Source: DASVBE01 sp963770375 (GTDB lineage: Bacteria; Actinomycetota; Actinomycetes; Streptosporangiales; Streptosporangiaceae). From it: a stretch of DNA of 64,000 nt. Shown piece after piece: positions 1-8,076 of this stretch (position 1 is its first letter; every line of letters starts with the position of its first letter). The position numbers and the translations under genes were made by a program. The stretch is from contig CAVYPM010000017.1 in the NCBI GenBank assembly GCA_963770375.1, positions 310,001-374,000 on the forward strand. Reading direction: 5' to 3'. The notes below the pieces were generated by a model. The model searched no databases. It was not told the DNA's origin and saw only the letters and a program-made list of their open reading frames with translations.

Positions 1-116
1 CGGTCCTTGAAGTACAGCAGCGTGTTCCGGCCGCCCAGATCGGTGAGCGCGTCGATCCACTGCCGCTGGGCGGCCGCGACCAGTTCCAGGCGGCGGCTGT
101 CGTTCGGCTCACTCAT
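1..116 (-). CDS. DUF4011 / superfamily I helicase-like protein, N-terminal fragment
   Basis: This is the first 38 or so codons of a gene that runs off the left edge. The ATG lies at 114-116 on the minus strand. The visible protein begins MSEPNDSRRLELVAAA and carries the motif ALTDLGGRNTLLYFKD, which resembles the W-x3-L-x-DLxxRN-x-LL start of DUF4011 domains. These sit at the N-terminus of large AAA/superfamily I helicase-like proteins, often with a C-terminal nuclease domain. Nothing further can be said because the catalytic parts are outside the window. Confidence 0.6.
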   Translation of the reverse strand, partial: MSEPNDSRRLELVAAAQRQWIDALTDLGGRNTLLYFKD

Positions 117-221
117 GACCCCGGGACCCTCCGTCAGCCAGCCGCGGCGCGGCTGCGCGGCTCCCGGTTACCCCGCCCAGAACGGGATATGCCGGGCGCC
201 ACGGGCCGCAGGACGAAAGAC

Positions 222-394
222 CAGCTAGCCCGCCGCGAGCCGGCCCTGAAGCTCGCGCAGGGCCGCGGCGCTGTTTTCCCGAACGAGCGACGCGGCGCGA
301 CGAAGGAGCGCCAAGGAGCGAGGAGGGAAGGCAGCGCCCCCCAGCGGCCCGGAGCGAGCGGCTAGCACTGCCCGGAGCGAGCGGCTAGCACTGC
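222..394 (-). repeat. dispersed intergenic repeat, copy A, downstream of rdgB
   Basis: Read on the minus strand, this block starts at the rdgB stop region (GCAGTGCTAGCCGCTCGC) and runs about 150 bp. A 23-bp unit at its start (GGAGCGAGCG at 351 and 374 on the plus strand) is duplicated in tandem, so the rdgB stop falls inside the repeat. A second copy lies at 36483-36635 in the other orientation; exact shared blocks include CTGCCTTCCCTCCTCGCTCC and GGAAAACAGCGCCGCGGCCC. Both copies follow a gene's stop codon in the gene's own direction. Function unknown. Confidence 0.8.
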
Positions 395-991
395 GATTGC
401 CGGGGCCAGCGCGCGGAAGGCGCGGCCGCGGTGGCTGATCGCGTCCTTCTCCGCCGGGCTCAGCTCGGCGGTGGTCTGCGTGCCGCCGTCGGGCACGAAG
501 ATCGGGTCGTAGCCGAACCCGCCGGTGCCGCGCCGGGCCCGGATCAGCGCGCCGCGCAGCACGCCCTCGGTGACCTGCTCGGCGCCGCCGGGCTGGACCA
601 GCGCGGCGGCGCAGCGGAACTCCGCGCCGCGGCGCTCGTCGGGGATGTCCGCCAGCTGGGCCAGCAGCAGGTCGAGGTTGGCCTGGTCGTCGCCGTGCCG
701 CCCGGACCACCGGGCGGACAGCACGCCGGGCATGCCGTTCAGCGCGTCGGCGCAGATCCCCGAGTCGTCGGCGACCGCGGGCAGCCCGGTGAACGCGGCG
801 ATCGCGCGCGCCTTGAGCAGCGCGTTGTCCGCGAACGTGGCCCCGGTCTCGGCCACGTCCGGGGCCCCGGGGAACTCCGCCAGGCTGGTCAGCGAGACCC
901 CCGCCCCCGGCCCGCCGTCGCCGTCCAGGATGCGGGACAGCTCGGTGACCTTGTGCGGGTTGAACGTGGCCAGCACCAGGCGGGCGGTCAC
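362..991 (-). CDS. rdgB: RdgB/HAM1 non-canonical purine NTP pyrophosphatase
   Basis: Hydrolyses ITP, dITP and XTP to monophosphates, keeping deaminated purines out of DNA and RNA. The 209-residue protein has the usual family length, the N-terminal nucleotide-binding motif TFNPHK (residues 9-14), the DDSGI motif (75-79) and the GFGYDPIF motif near residue 160. The start is a GTG whose bases fall at the edge of a 14-bp tandem repeat joining it to rph. The last codons (AARSGQC) derive from the dispersed repeat, so the native C-terminus is probably a few residues shorter. The rph-rdgB order is conserved in actinobacteria. Confidence 0.95.
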   Translation of the reverse strand: MTARLVLATFNPHKVTELSRILDGDGGPGAGVSLTSLAEFPGAPDVAETGATFADNALLKARAIAAFTGLPAVADDSGICADALNGMPGVLSARWSGRHGDDQANLDLLLAQLADIPDERRGAEFRCAAALVQPGGAEQVTEGVLRGALIRARRGTGGFGYDPIFVPDGGTQTTAELSPAEKDAISHRGRAFRALAPAIAVLAARSGQC

Positions 992-994
992 AGC

Positions 995-1050
995 GCCAGT
1001 CTCACGGGGCCAGCCTCACAGTGCCAGCCTCACGGGGCCAGCCTCACGGG
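995..1050 (-). repeat. four 14-bp tandem units across the rph/rdgB junction
   Basis: Four consecutive units of GCCAGCCTCACGGG (plus strand; units 1 and 2 slightly diverged) at 995, 1009, 1023 and 1037. The rph stop codon (1044-1046) lies in the last unit, and the rdgB GTG start (989-991) lies just past the first. On the coding strand every unit contains GTGA, a stop/start-like tetranucleotide. Slippage would move the two genes apart in 14-bp steps. Confidence 0.85.
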
Positions 1051-1766
1051 GCCAGTGCCGCGGACTGCCGCCTGGTCAGCTCGGCGCAGCCGGCCACCGC
1101 CAGCCCGAGCAGCTCGTCCAGCTGGGCGCGGCCGAACGGCTCGCGCTCGGCGGTGCCCTGGATCTCCACGAAGCCGCCGTCGCCGGTGCAGACCACGTTC
1201 ATGTCCGTCTGCGCGGCCGCATCTTCCTCGTAGCACAGGTCCAGCCGCGGCTGGCCGTCCACGATCCCGACGCTGACCGCGGACACCGAGGCGATCAGCG
1301 GACTGCTGCCCTTGCACCGGCCGCGGCCCTGAAGCCAGCTGACCGCGTCGGCCAGCGCGACGTAGCCGCCGGTGATCGCGGCGGTCCGGGTGCCGCCGTC
1401 GGCCTGGAGAACGTCACAGTCGATCACGATCGTGTTCTCGCCCAGCGCCTTGGGGTCGACGCAGGCCCGCAGCGCGCGGCCGACCAGCCGGGAGATCTCC
1501 TGGGTGCGCCCGCCGGGACGGCCCTTGACCGATTCCCGGTCGCTGCGGGTGTGCGTGGCGCGCGGCAGCATGGCGTACTCGCCGGTGACCCAGCCCAGGC
1601 CGCTGCCCCGGCGCCAGCGCGGCAGTTCCTCGGCCACGCTCGCGGCGCACAGCACCCGGGTCTTGCCGAACTCGACCAGCACGGAACCTTCCGCATGGTC
1701 GAGCCAGCCCCGCGTGATCCGCACGTCGCGAAGCTGGTCCGGGTTGCGCCCATCAGGTCTCGGCAT
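1044..1766 (-). CDS. rph: ribonuclease PH
   Basis: Phosphorolytic 3'-5' exoribonuclease that trims tRNA 3' ends. The protein is 240 residues, the family length. Recognisable motifs include RPDGR at the N-terminus, GKTRVLC, the RATHTRSDRE stretch, and the DVLQADGGTRTAAITGGY block that forms the phosphate/active site. It starts at an ATG 54 bp downstream (in transcription order) of the epimerase gene's stop and is followed by rdgB. Confidence 0.96.
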   Translation of the reverse strand: MPRPDGRNPDQLRDVRITRGWLDHAEGSVLVEFGKTRVLCAASVAEELPRWRRGSGLGWVTGEYAMLPRATHTRSDRESVKGRPGGRTQEISRLVGRALRACVDPKALGENTIVIDCDVLQADGGTRTAAITGGYVALADAVSWLQGRGRCKGSSPLIASVSAVSVGIVDGQPRLDLCYEEDAAAQTDMNVVCTGDGGFVEIQGTAEREPFGRAQLDELLGLAVAGCAELTRRQSAALAP

Positions 1767-1821
1767 GCCCGTAGCGTAGCGGGGCCGCGCCGTACCGCAG
1801 TCCCCGGGCCGGGCGCCGGGT

Positions 1822-2760
1822 TCAGAGCGCGCCGCGGTCCGGGGAGCCGTCCTCGATCCACCGGTAGACCGCGCGGAGGCCGCCGGCCAGCGGCACCCGC
1901 GCCTGCCAGCCCAGGTCCCGCTCGGCCCGGCGCACGTCCAGCGCGCTGCGCTTGAGCTCCCCCGGCCGGGCCGGCAGCAGCTGCGGCTCGACCGGCCGGC
2001 CGGACACCTCGCTGATCAGCGCGACCAGGTCGAGCACGCTGACCTCGGCGCCGGTGCCGATGTTCCACACGCCAGGGCGGTTGCGGTCGGCGGCGGCCAG
2101 GAACGCCGCGACCACGTCGCCAACGTAGACGTAGTCCCTGGTCTGCGCGCCGGTCCCGTAGACGGTCGGGTCCCGGCCCGCGGCCACCGCGGCACAGAAG
2201 ATCGGCACCACGCCGCACTCGCCGGCCGGGTCCTGCCGCGGCCCGTACACGTTGGCCAGCCGCAGCACCGAGTGGCAGCCGCCGTGCAGCCGGTTGTACA
2301 GGCCGACGTACTGCTCGGCGCAGTACTTGGCCACCCCGTACGGCGACTCGGGCAGCGGCAGCACGTCCTCCATGGACGGGATCGGCGCGTCCCGCCCGTA
2401 CAGCGCGCCGCCGGTGGAGCACAGCAGCACCCGGGCGCCGGCCGCGCGGGCCGCCTCCAGGACGTTCACCGTGCCGACCACGTTGGCCCGGGCGTCCCCG
2501 GCCGGGTTGGCCACCGACGCGGTCACGCTGATCTGCGCGGCCAGGTGGCAGATCAGGTCGGGCTGCTCCTGAGCCACCAGGTCGCCGAGCGGCCCGGCCT
2601 CGGTGACGCTCAGCTTGTGCAGCACGGCCCCGGCCGGCACCCGGGCGGCCACCCCCGACGACAGGTCATCGGCCACGCTCACCTCGTCGCCGCGCATCAC
2701 CAGTGCGTCGGTGAGGTGAGAGCCGATGAACCCGGCGCCGCCGGTGACCAGAACGCGCAT
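1822..2760 (-). CDS. NAD-dependent nucleotide-sugar epimerase/dehydratase (GalE-like, extended SDR)
   Basis: The 312-residue protein has the N-terminal Rossmann motif GGAGFIGS (7-14), a Ser/Thr at 116-117 and the catalytic Y-x3-K pair (Tyr141, Lys145 in SPYGVAKY). This is the pattern of UDP-glucose/UDP-GlcNAc 4-epimerases and dTDP-sugar dehydratases. The exact sugar substrate cannot be read from the sequence. It is inserted between rph and the metallo-hydrolase, a position where other actinobacteria usually have no sugar gene. Confidence 0.85.
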   Translation of the reverse strand: MRVLVTGGAGFIGSHLTDALVMRGDEVSVADDLSSGVAARVPAGAVLHKLSVTEAGPLGDLVAQEQPDLICHLAAQISVTASVANPAGDARANVVGTVNVLEAARAAGARVLLCSTGGALYGRDAPIPSMEDVLPLPESPYGVAKYCAEQYVGLYNRLHGGCHSVLRLANVYGPRQDPAGECGVVPIFCAAVAAGRDPTVYGTGAQTRDYVYVGDVVAAFLAAADRNRPGVWNIGTGAEVSVLDLVALISEVSGRPVEPQLLPARPGELKRSALDVRRAERDLGWQARVPLAGGLRAVYRWIEDGSPDRGAL

Positions 2761-2833
2761 GACAGCCTCTCTCGGCAGGGTGGACGCTTATCGTAGACCA
2801 GTCGTTGCTGTGGGTAACGTACGGGCAAGCGCG

Positions 2834-3580
2834 TCAGACGTCCACCGTGAGCCCGGCCCGGGCCAGCGACACCGGCCCGGGGAAGGCCGGGGCGGCCTCG
2901 GCCAGCACCCGCTCCTGGTCGTTCCACGGCACCAGGTGGGTGAGCAGCAGCGCCCCGGCGCCGGCCTGGGCCGCGTGCTGCGCGGCCTGGCGGCCGGTCA
3001 GGTGCACGCCCGGCGGGTTCGGGTCGCCCTCCACGAACGACGCCTCGCACAGCATCAGGTCCGCCCCGGCGGCCAGCTTGACCAGCGCGGGCGACTCGCC
3101 GGTGTCCGCCGAGTAGGCCAGCACCTTCCCGTCCGCGGCGATCCGGAAGCCGAACGCCTCCACCGAGTGGTTCACGTGCGCGGTGGTGACCTCGAACGGC
3201 CCGATCTGCCGGGTGCCCGGGGCCAGCTCACGGAACGCGAACGAGCGGGCGATGCCGTCGCTGATGTTCGTGCCCTGCGCCCGGGCCAGCCGCTCCGGCG
3301 CGCCGGCCGGGGCCCAGACCGGCAGCGGCGGCATCGCCCCGCCCGGCGCGTACGTCCTGGCTACCGCGTAGGAGCACATGTCCAGGCAGTGGTCGCCGTG
3401 CAGGTGGCTCAGGCAGACCGCGCCGATGCCGTCCAGCGGGGCGTGGTTCTGCAGTGCGCCGAGGGCGCCGTTGCCCAGGTCCAGCAGCAGCCGGAATCCG
3501 CCGGCCTCGACGAGGTAGCAGGACGCCGGGCTGGCCGGCCCGGGAAACGAGCCCGAGCACCCGATCACGGTGATCCGCAT
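2834..3580 (-). CDS. metallo-beta-lactamase fold hydrolase (Rv1339-like)
   Basis: A 248-residue MBL-fold protein. It starts at the ATG giving MRITVIGCSGS; longer upstream reading would overlap the MFS gene antisense. The metal-binding motif HLHGDH is at residues 59-64, with further ligand candidates downstream (SADTGES; final THLVPW). Family and position (next to rph/rdgB and the cysM block) match M. tuberculosis Rv1339, which has been described as an atypical cyclic-nucleotide phosphodiesterase; RNase Z-like annotation is the alternative. It is divergent from the MFS gene, with about 46 bp between starts. Confidence 0.85.
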   Translation of the reverse strand: MRITVIGCSGSFPGPASPASCYLVEAGGFRLLLDLGNGALGALQNHAPLDGIGAVCLSHLHGDHCLDMCSYAVARTYAPGGAMPPLPVWAPAGAPERLARAQGTNISDGIARSFAFRELAPGTRQIGPFEVTTAHVNHSVEAFGFRIAADGKVLAYSADTGESPALVKLAAGADLMLCEASFVEGDPNPPGVHLTGRQAAQHAAQAGAGALLLTHLVPWNDQERVLAEAAPAFPGPVSLARAGLTVDV

Positions 3581-3626
3581 GGCCGTCAATCTACCCATGT
3601 GGCCCGCAACGCGGCATGATCCAGCC

Positions 3627-4904
3627 ATGGCCTCCACCGAACGGCTGGCCGGCGCGCTCTCCAAGGCGCTGGCCGAGCCGGATGAGTATGTGCGCCGGGG
3701 CTGGATCACCGGTCTGACCTTCGCCAGCCTCGGCATGTGGATGGCAGCGCTGACGCCGCTCCAGGTGCTCATGCCGATCCAGCTGCAGGACATCACCCCC
3801 AAGCACAAGATCCTCGCGCTGGGCCTGGTGTCCGCGGCCGGGGCCATCGCGGCCACCATCGCCACCCCGGTGGCCGGGGCCATGTCGGACCGGACCACGG
3901 GCCGGCTGCGGCTCGGCGGGCTGGCCGGGCGGCGGCACCGGTGGACGCTGTTCGCCGCGCTGCTCGGCGCGGTATCGCTGCTGCTGCTCGGCGTGCAGCA
4001 CACCGTGGCGGGCGTGGCTCTGCTGTGGGTGGTCTTCAACCTGTTCCAGAACGCCCAGTACGCCAGCCTCAGCGCGGCCATCCCGGACCACGTACCGGTC
4101 CGGCAGCGGGCCACGGTGGCCGGCTGGGTGGGCATGCCGCAGGCGCTCGGCCTGGTGCTCGGCACCGTGCTGGTGGTGGACGTGTTCACCACCACACCCA
4201 GCGGCTACCTGGTGCTGGCCATTGGGTTGTTCGGGCTGGCGCTGCCGTTCGTGTTCCGCACCCCGGACTACGAGCTGGAGGCCGAGCACCGGGAGCCGTT
4301 CTCCTGGGGCAAGCTGGCCCGGTCCTACTGGATCAGCCCGAAGGAGTACCCGGACTTCGGCTGGGCCTGGATCACCCGGTTCCTGAACGCGCTGGCCGTG
4401 GCCATGGGCACGCTCTACCTGCTGTACTTCCTGCGCGACGCGGTGCACTACCCGCACCCGAAGGACGGCCTGCTGATCCTGATCGTGATCTACACGGTGA
4501 TGGTCGTGTTCGCCGCGATCATCGGCGGGATGATTTCTGACCGTTCAGGGCGTCGCAAGCGGATGGTGACCGTGGCCGGCCTGGTCATCGCGGTCGCCGC
4601 GCTGCTGCTCACGTTCGTGGAGACGTGGGACGCGTCGATCGTCGCGGCGGTGCTCTTCGGCGGCGGGTTCGGCTGCTACCTGGCGGTCGACCAGGCGCTG
4701 ATCACCCAGGTGCTGCCGCAGGCCAGGGACCGGGCCAAGGACCTCGGCATCATCAACATCGCGATCGTCTGCCCGGGCGCGTTCGGCGCGGCGATCGCGG
4801 CCGCCCTGGTCTCGCTGGGCGGCTACCCGCTGCTGTACGGCGGTACCACGGTGGTGGCGATCGCCGCGTCCGCGTTCGTCTGGAAGATCAAGAGCGTCCC
4901 GTAA
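3627..4904 (+). CDS. MFS transporter
   Basis: A 425-residue integral membrane protein with about twelve hydrophobic segments. The cytoplasmic-loop signature GAMSDRTTGR follows TM2, and a second half repeat has GGMISDRSGRRK. The layout resembles GPH/sugar or drug-type MFS carriers. The start chosen is ATG 3627 (MASTERL); upstream in-frame ATGs lie in the MBL promoter region. Its 3' end overlaps the convergent thioesterase by 17 bp. Substrate unknown. Confidence 0.85.
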   Translation: MASTERLAGALSKALAEPDEYVRRGWITGLTFASLGMWMAALTPLQVLMPIQLQDITPKHKILALGLVSAAGAIAATIATPVAGAMSDRTTGRLRLGGLAGRRHRWTLFAALLGAVSLLLLGVQHTVAGVALLWVVFNLFQNAQYASLSAAIPDHVPVRQRATVAGWVGMPQALGLVLGTVLVVDVFTTTPSGYLVLAIGLFGLALPFVFRTPDYELEAEHREPFSWGKLARSYWISPKEYPDFGWAWITRFLNALAVAMGTLYLLYFLRDAVHYPHPKDGLLILIVIYTVMVVFAAIIGGMISDRSGRRKRMVTVAGLVIAVAALLLTFVETWDASIVAAVLFGGGFGCYLAVDQALITQVLPQARDRAKDLGIINIAIVCPGAFGAAIAAALVSLGGYPLLYGGTTVVAIAASAFVWKIKSVP

Positions 4905-5742
4905 TCGGCGCGCCGCGGCCGAGCCGGGCGATCTGGCGGCTCTGCGCGACCAGCCGCCCGGCCGCGTCCCACACCACGGACTCCTCGTCGAACCAGCCGC
5001 CGCCGACGTCCTGGCTGGCGGTGGCCACCCGCAGGTCGCCGGGCACCGGCACGGCCCGCATGTACCAGGTCAGCTCGACGGTGGGGGCCCAGCCGCGGGC
5101 GCCCAGGTTGAACACGACCGGCGGCAGCGCGTCCACCGCCAGCGCGAGCAGGTAGGCGTCCGGGTCCCGGTCCTCGCGGAGCCGGAAGTAGCCGCGCATC
5201 CGCGGCGTCCCGGCCGGGTCCCGGCTCAGCCAGCCCGCGGTGGCCGGGTCCAGCAGCACGTCGACCTGGCTGGGGAAGCCCTCCATCGGCGCGCCGTGCC
5301 ACTGGCCGAGCGGCACGCAGTCGCCGATGGGCGGCAGCTCCGGCGGCGGCACCGACCAGGCCAGCTCGCCGTCGGCGGCCGGGCCCGGGCCCGGCACGGT
5401 GCCGGTGGTCACCGTGGTGTCCAGCAGGATCTGGCCGTCCTGGTGCAGGCTGGCCCGCGCGGTGGCCGCGGTCCGGCCGGTCTTCAGCCAGCTCACCTCG
5501 ATCTGCGCGGGCGCCAGCTTGGGTACCCGGACGAAGTGCGCGCTGGTCGCCACCGGGTGCGGGTGCGGCGAGGTGTCGAGGACGCAGCGCAGCAGGGTGG
5601 CCAGCAGCACGCCGCCGTTCACCGCCGGCGGTGGCGTGCCGCCCGGCGTGATCATGGCGAACCGCCGGTCCGGCAGGGTCTCGTAGCGGCCCTCGGCGAG
5701 CTTGCGGACCGCGGTCGCCTCGTCGAACGCGGTCAGGCCCAC
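4888..5742 (-). CDS. TesB-like acyl-CoA thioesterase family protein
   Basis: About 284 residues, starting at a GTG that overlaps the last codons of cysM (GTGGGCCTGA). The protein reads as a double-hotdog thioesterase: an N-terminal half with ...PPPAVNGGVLLATLLR and FVRVP, and a C-terminal half with GYFRLREDRDPD and VELTWYMRAVPVPGDLR. These match thioesterase-superfamily (acyl-CoA thioesterase 8/TesB-like) proteins of actinobacteria. It is probably translationally coupled to cysM and may hydrolyse acyl-CoA; the natural substrate is not known. Confidence 0.75.
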   Translation of the reverse strand: MGLTAFDEATAVRKLAEGRYETLPDRRFAMITPGGTPPPAVNGGVLLATLLRCVLDTSPHPHPVATSAHFVRVPKLAPAQIEVSWLKTGRTAATARASLHQDGQILLDTTVTTGTVPGPGPAADGELAWSVPPPELPPIGDCVPLGQWHGAPMEGFPSQVDVLLDPATAGWLSRDPAGTPRMRGYFRLREDRDPDAYLLALAVDALPPVVFNLGARGWAPTVELTWYMRAVPVPGDLRVATASQDVGGGWFDEESVVWDAAGRLVAQSRQIARLGRGAPITGRS

Positions 5743-6680
5743 AGCTGGCCCTCGAGCCGGGCCGCGGCCTCCTCGAGCGTTCCGCCGTACGCGCCGGTGG
5801 ACAGGTACTTCCATCCGCCGTCCGCGATGACCAGGGCGATCTCCGCGGTCTGCCCGGCCGCGACGGCCCGGTCGGCGACGACCAGGGCGGCGTGCAGCGC
5901 GCAGCCCGAGGAGATCCCGGCGAAGATCCCCTCGGCGTCGAGCAGCTCCCGGGTGCGCCGCAGCGCGTCCGGGGAGGACACCGAGATCCGGGAGGTCAGC
6001 ACGGACTCGTCGTACAGCTCGGGCACGAAGCCCTCGTCCATGTTGCGCAGCCCGTAGACCAGGTCGCCGTAGCGCGGCTCGGCGGCCACGATCTGCACGC
6101 CGGGCACCTGCTCGCGCAGATACCGGCCGACGCCCATGATCGTGCCCGAGGTGCCCAGGCCGGCCACGAAGTGCGTGATGCCCGGCAGGTCGGCGAGCAG
6201 CTCGGGGCCGGTGGTCTCGTAGTGGGACTGGATGTTGGCCTGGTTGCCGTACTGGTAGAGCATGACCCACTCGGGGTGCTCGGCGGCCAGCTGGCGGGCC
6301 ACCCGGACGGCCTCGTTGGAACCGCCCGCGGCGGGCGAGGAGATGATCTGCGCGCCGTACATCTCCAGCAGCTGACGGCGCTCGGCGGAGGTGTTCTCCG
6401 GCATCACGCAGATCATCCGGTAGCCGCGCAGCCGGGCGATCATGGCCAGCGCGATCCCGGTGTTGCCGGAGGTCGGCTCCAGGATGACGGAGCCGGGCTG
6501 CAGCCGGCCCTCCTTCTCGGCCTGCTCGACCATGAACAGCGCCGGGCGGTCCTTCACCGAGCCGGTCGGGTTCCGCTCCTCGAGCTTGGCCCACAGCCGC
6601 ACGCCGGACCCCGGCGACAGCGACGGCAGCCCGACCAGCGGCGTGCCGCCGAGCGAATCGAGCAGCGAGTCGTAGCGCAT
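5733..6680 (-). CDS. cysM: CysO-dependent cysteine synthase (CysM)
   Basis: PLP enzyme of 315 residues. Lys43 in NPTGSVKDRP is the expected Schiff-base lysine, and TSGNTG (70-75) binds the substrate carboxylate/PLP. In actinobacteria this enzyme uses O-phosphoserine and the thiocarboxylate of CysO to make a CysO-cysteine adduct. Its neighbours support that role rather than ordinary O-acetylserine sulfhydrylation: cysO lies 19 bp upstream and the JAMM protease gene is just beyond. Confidence 0.93.
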   Translation of the reverse strand: MRYDSLLDSLGGTPLVGLPSLSPGSGVRLWAKLEERNPTGSVKDRPALFMVEQAEKEGRLQPGSVILEPTSGNTGIALAMIARLRGYRMICVMPENTSAERRQLLEMYGAQIISSPAAGGSNEAVRVARQLAAEHPEWVMLYQYGNQANIQSHYETTGPELLADLPGITHFVAGLGTSGTIMGVGRYLREQVPGVQIVAAEPRYGDLVYGLRNMDEGFVPELYDESVLTSRISVSSPDALRRTRELLDAEGIFAGISSGCALHAALVVADRAVAAGQTAEIALVIADGGWKYLSTGAYGGTLEEAAARLEGQLWA

Positions 6681-6699
6681 CGAAGCGCGCCGCGGCGGC

Positions 6700-6978
6700 T
6701 CAGGCCCGGCCGCCGGCCACGGCCGGCAGCACGGTGACGGTGTCCCCGTCCTTGACCGGCGTGGTCAGACCGCCGAGGAACCTGACGTCCTCGTCGTTCA
6801 GGTAGACGTTCACGAACCGGCGCAGGCCGCCCTCGTCGACCAGCCGCTCCTGCAGGCCGCCGTGCCGGGAGTCCAGGTCGGACAGCAGCTCGGCCAGCGT
6901 GCCGCCGGAGCCCTCGACGGACTTGGCGCCGCCGGTGTAGCTGCGCAGGATCGTCGGGATGCGGACCTCGACTGCCAT
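6700..6978 (-). CDS. cysO: CysO, ubiquitin-like sulfur carrier protein
   Basis: A 92-residue MoaD/ThiS-family beta-grasp protein, the sulfur donor for CysM. It starts MAVEVRIPTILRSYTGG and has the conserved VNVYLNDEDVRFL segment. The C-terminus reads ...VLPAVAGGRA: the sulfur-accepting diglycine is not terminal but is followed by Arg-Ala. Carrier activity would need those two residues removed, presumably by the adjacent Mec protease. The ATG is 69 bp downstream of the mec stop. Confidence 0.92.
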   Translation of the reverse strand: MAVEVRIPTILRSYTGGAKSVEGSGGTLAELLSDLDSRHGGLQERLVDEGGLRRFVNVYLNDEDVRFLGGLTTPVKDGDTVTVLPAVAGGRA

Positions 6979-7047
6979 CGGTAACGCTCCAAGGGGTTTA
7001 GCGGGTGCGGCTGCCTTCCTTGCGTCCCAACCGGGCGCGGGGCCCGA

Positions 7048-7464
7048 TCATTCCGGCGCGGCGACGACCTCGACATCCTCTTCGGTGACCACGGCGCCGG
7101 CAATGCGGAACGAGCGGAATTCTTCCTTATCCGGGTCCCGGGTGGACACCAGTACGTAGTGCGCGCCGGGCTCGCTGGCGTAGGAGATATCGGTGCGGGA
7201 CGGGTACGCCTCGGTCGCGGTGTGCGAATGGTAAATGACCACCGGCTCCTCGTCCCGGTCGTCCATTTCCCGCCAGACCCGCAGCTGCTCCATCGAGTCG
7301 AACCGGTAGAACGTCGGCGACCGCTCCGCGTTGTCCATCGGGATGAAGCGCTGCGGCCGGTCGGACCCGGCCGGGCCGGCGATTACCCCGCAGGCCTCGT
7401 CCGGGTGGTCGGCCCGGGCGTGCGCCACTATCCGGGCGCGCAGCGCCGCGCTGATCGTGAGCAT
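7048..7464 (-). CDS. mec: Mec, JAMM/MPN+ zinc metalloprotease for CysO
   Basis: A 138-residue M67-family protease with the full JAMM motif: Glu23 (PDEACG), HSH at 79-81, and S-x2-D at 89-92. In M. tuberculosis Mec+ cleaves cysteine from the CysO-cysteine adduct; related JAMM proteases also remove C-terminal extensions after a diglycine. Context is complete: clpS-DUF2017-mec-cysO-cysM in one direction. Confidence 0.93.
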   Translation of the reverse strand: MLTISAALRARIVAHARADHPDEACGVIAGPAGSDRPQRFIPMDNAERSPTFYRFDSMEQLRVWREMDDRDEEPVVIYHSHTATEAYPSRTDISYASEPGAHYVLVSTRDPDKEEFRSFRIAGAVVTEEDVEVVAAPE

Positions 7465-7494
7465 GACAGCGAGGGTAACTTGCCCCCGGCCGGG

Positions 7495-8076
7495 TCAGGA
7501 CAGCGCCTCGACCAGGCTCTCCTGGAGGTAGGCCAGCCAGTGGTAGACCCACACGTAGGCGGCCCGCGGGTCGGCCGGGTTGATCCCGTTGCCGACCTCC
7601 TCGAAGTCGTCGGTGACGCCGAGCCGCACCCCGAGGGCCAGCCGCACGTCGTTCAGTGCCCGCAGCCACGCCTCGGCGTCCGGCTGCGACAGCCGGACGC
7701 GGCCGCCCCGGGCGGGCAGCGTGCCCAGCACGGTCCGGGCCGCGGCCACCTTGCCGTCCCGCAGGCTCAGCTCGGTGTAGCGGCGGAACTCCCCCGCGGC
7801 CTCCGGGTCGTCCCGGTACGCGTCCGGCAGCAGCCGGGCCAGCACCGGGTCCCGCGGCGCCTCGGTCGCGTCGGTCAGCCCGAACCCGGCTTCCAGGTCC
7901 TGGCCGCCGGAGCCGTTCGCGCCGTGGCCCTCATCCGTCTCGGTCTCCGGGTCCGCGCCGAGCAGCTCGGCCACCTGGCTGACCAGGTCGCGGACGATCC
8001 TGGCCTGGGCCGCGCCGAAGCGTGCGGTGACGCCGCCCTGGCTCGCCCGGAACCGGGCCACCGGCACCTCCGTCAC
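7495..8076 (-). CDS. DUF2017 family protein
   Basis: About 193 residues. The GTG start overlaps the clpS stop (GTGA), so the two are probably translationally coupled. DUF2017 proteins sit next to clpS across actinobacteria and have no established activity; a link to ClpS-mediated proteolysis is inference from position. The middle segment (roughly residues 50-70) is Asp/Glu/Gly-rich and likely disordered. The C-terminus (DPRAAYVWVYHWLAYLQESL) is the conserved part. Confidence 0.85.
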   Translation of the reverse strand: MTEVPVARFRASQGGVTARFGAAQARIVRDLVSQVAELLGADPETETDEGHGANGSGGQDLEAGFGLTDATEAPRDPVLARLLPDAYRDDPEAAGEFRRYTELSLRDGKVAAARTVLGTLPARGGRVRLSQPDAEAWLRALNDVRLALGVRLGVTDDFEEVGNGINPADPRAAYVWVYHWLAYLQESLVEALS

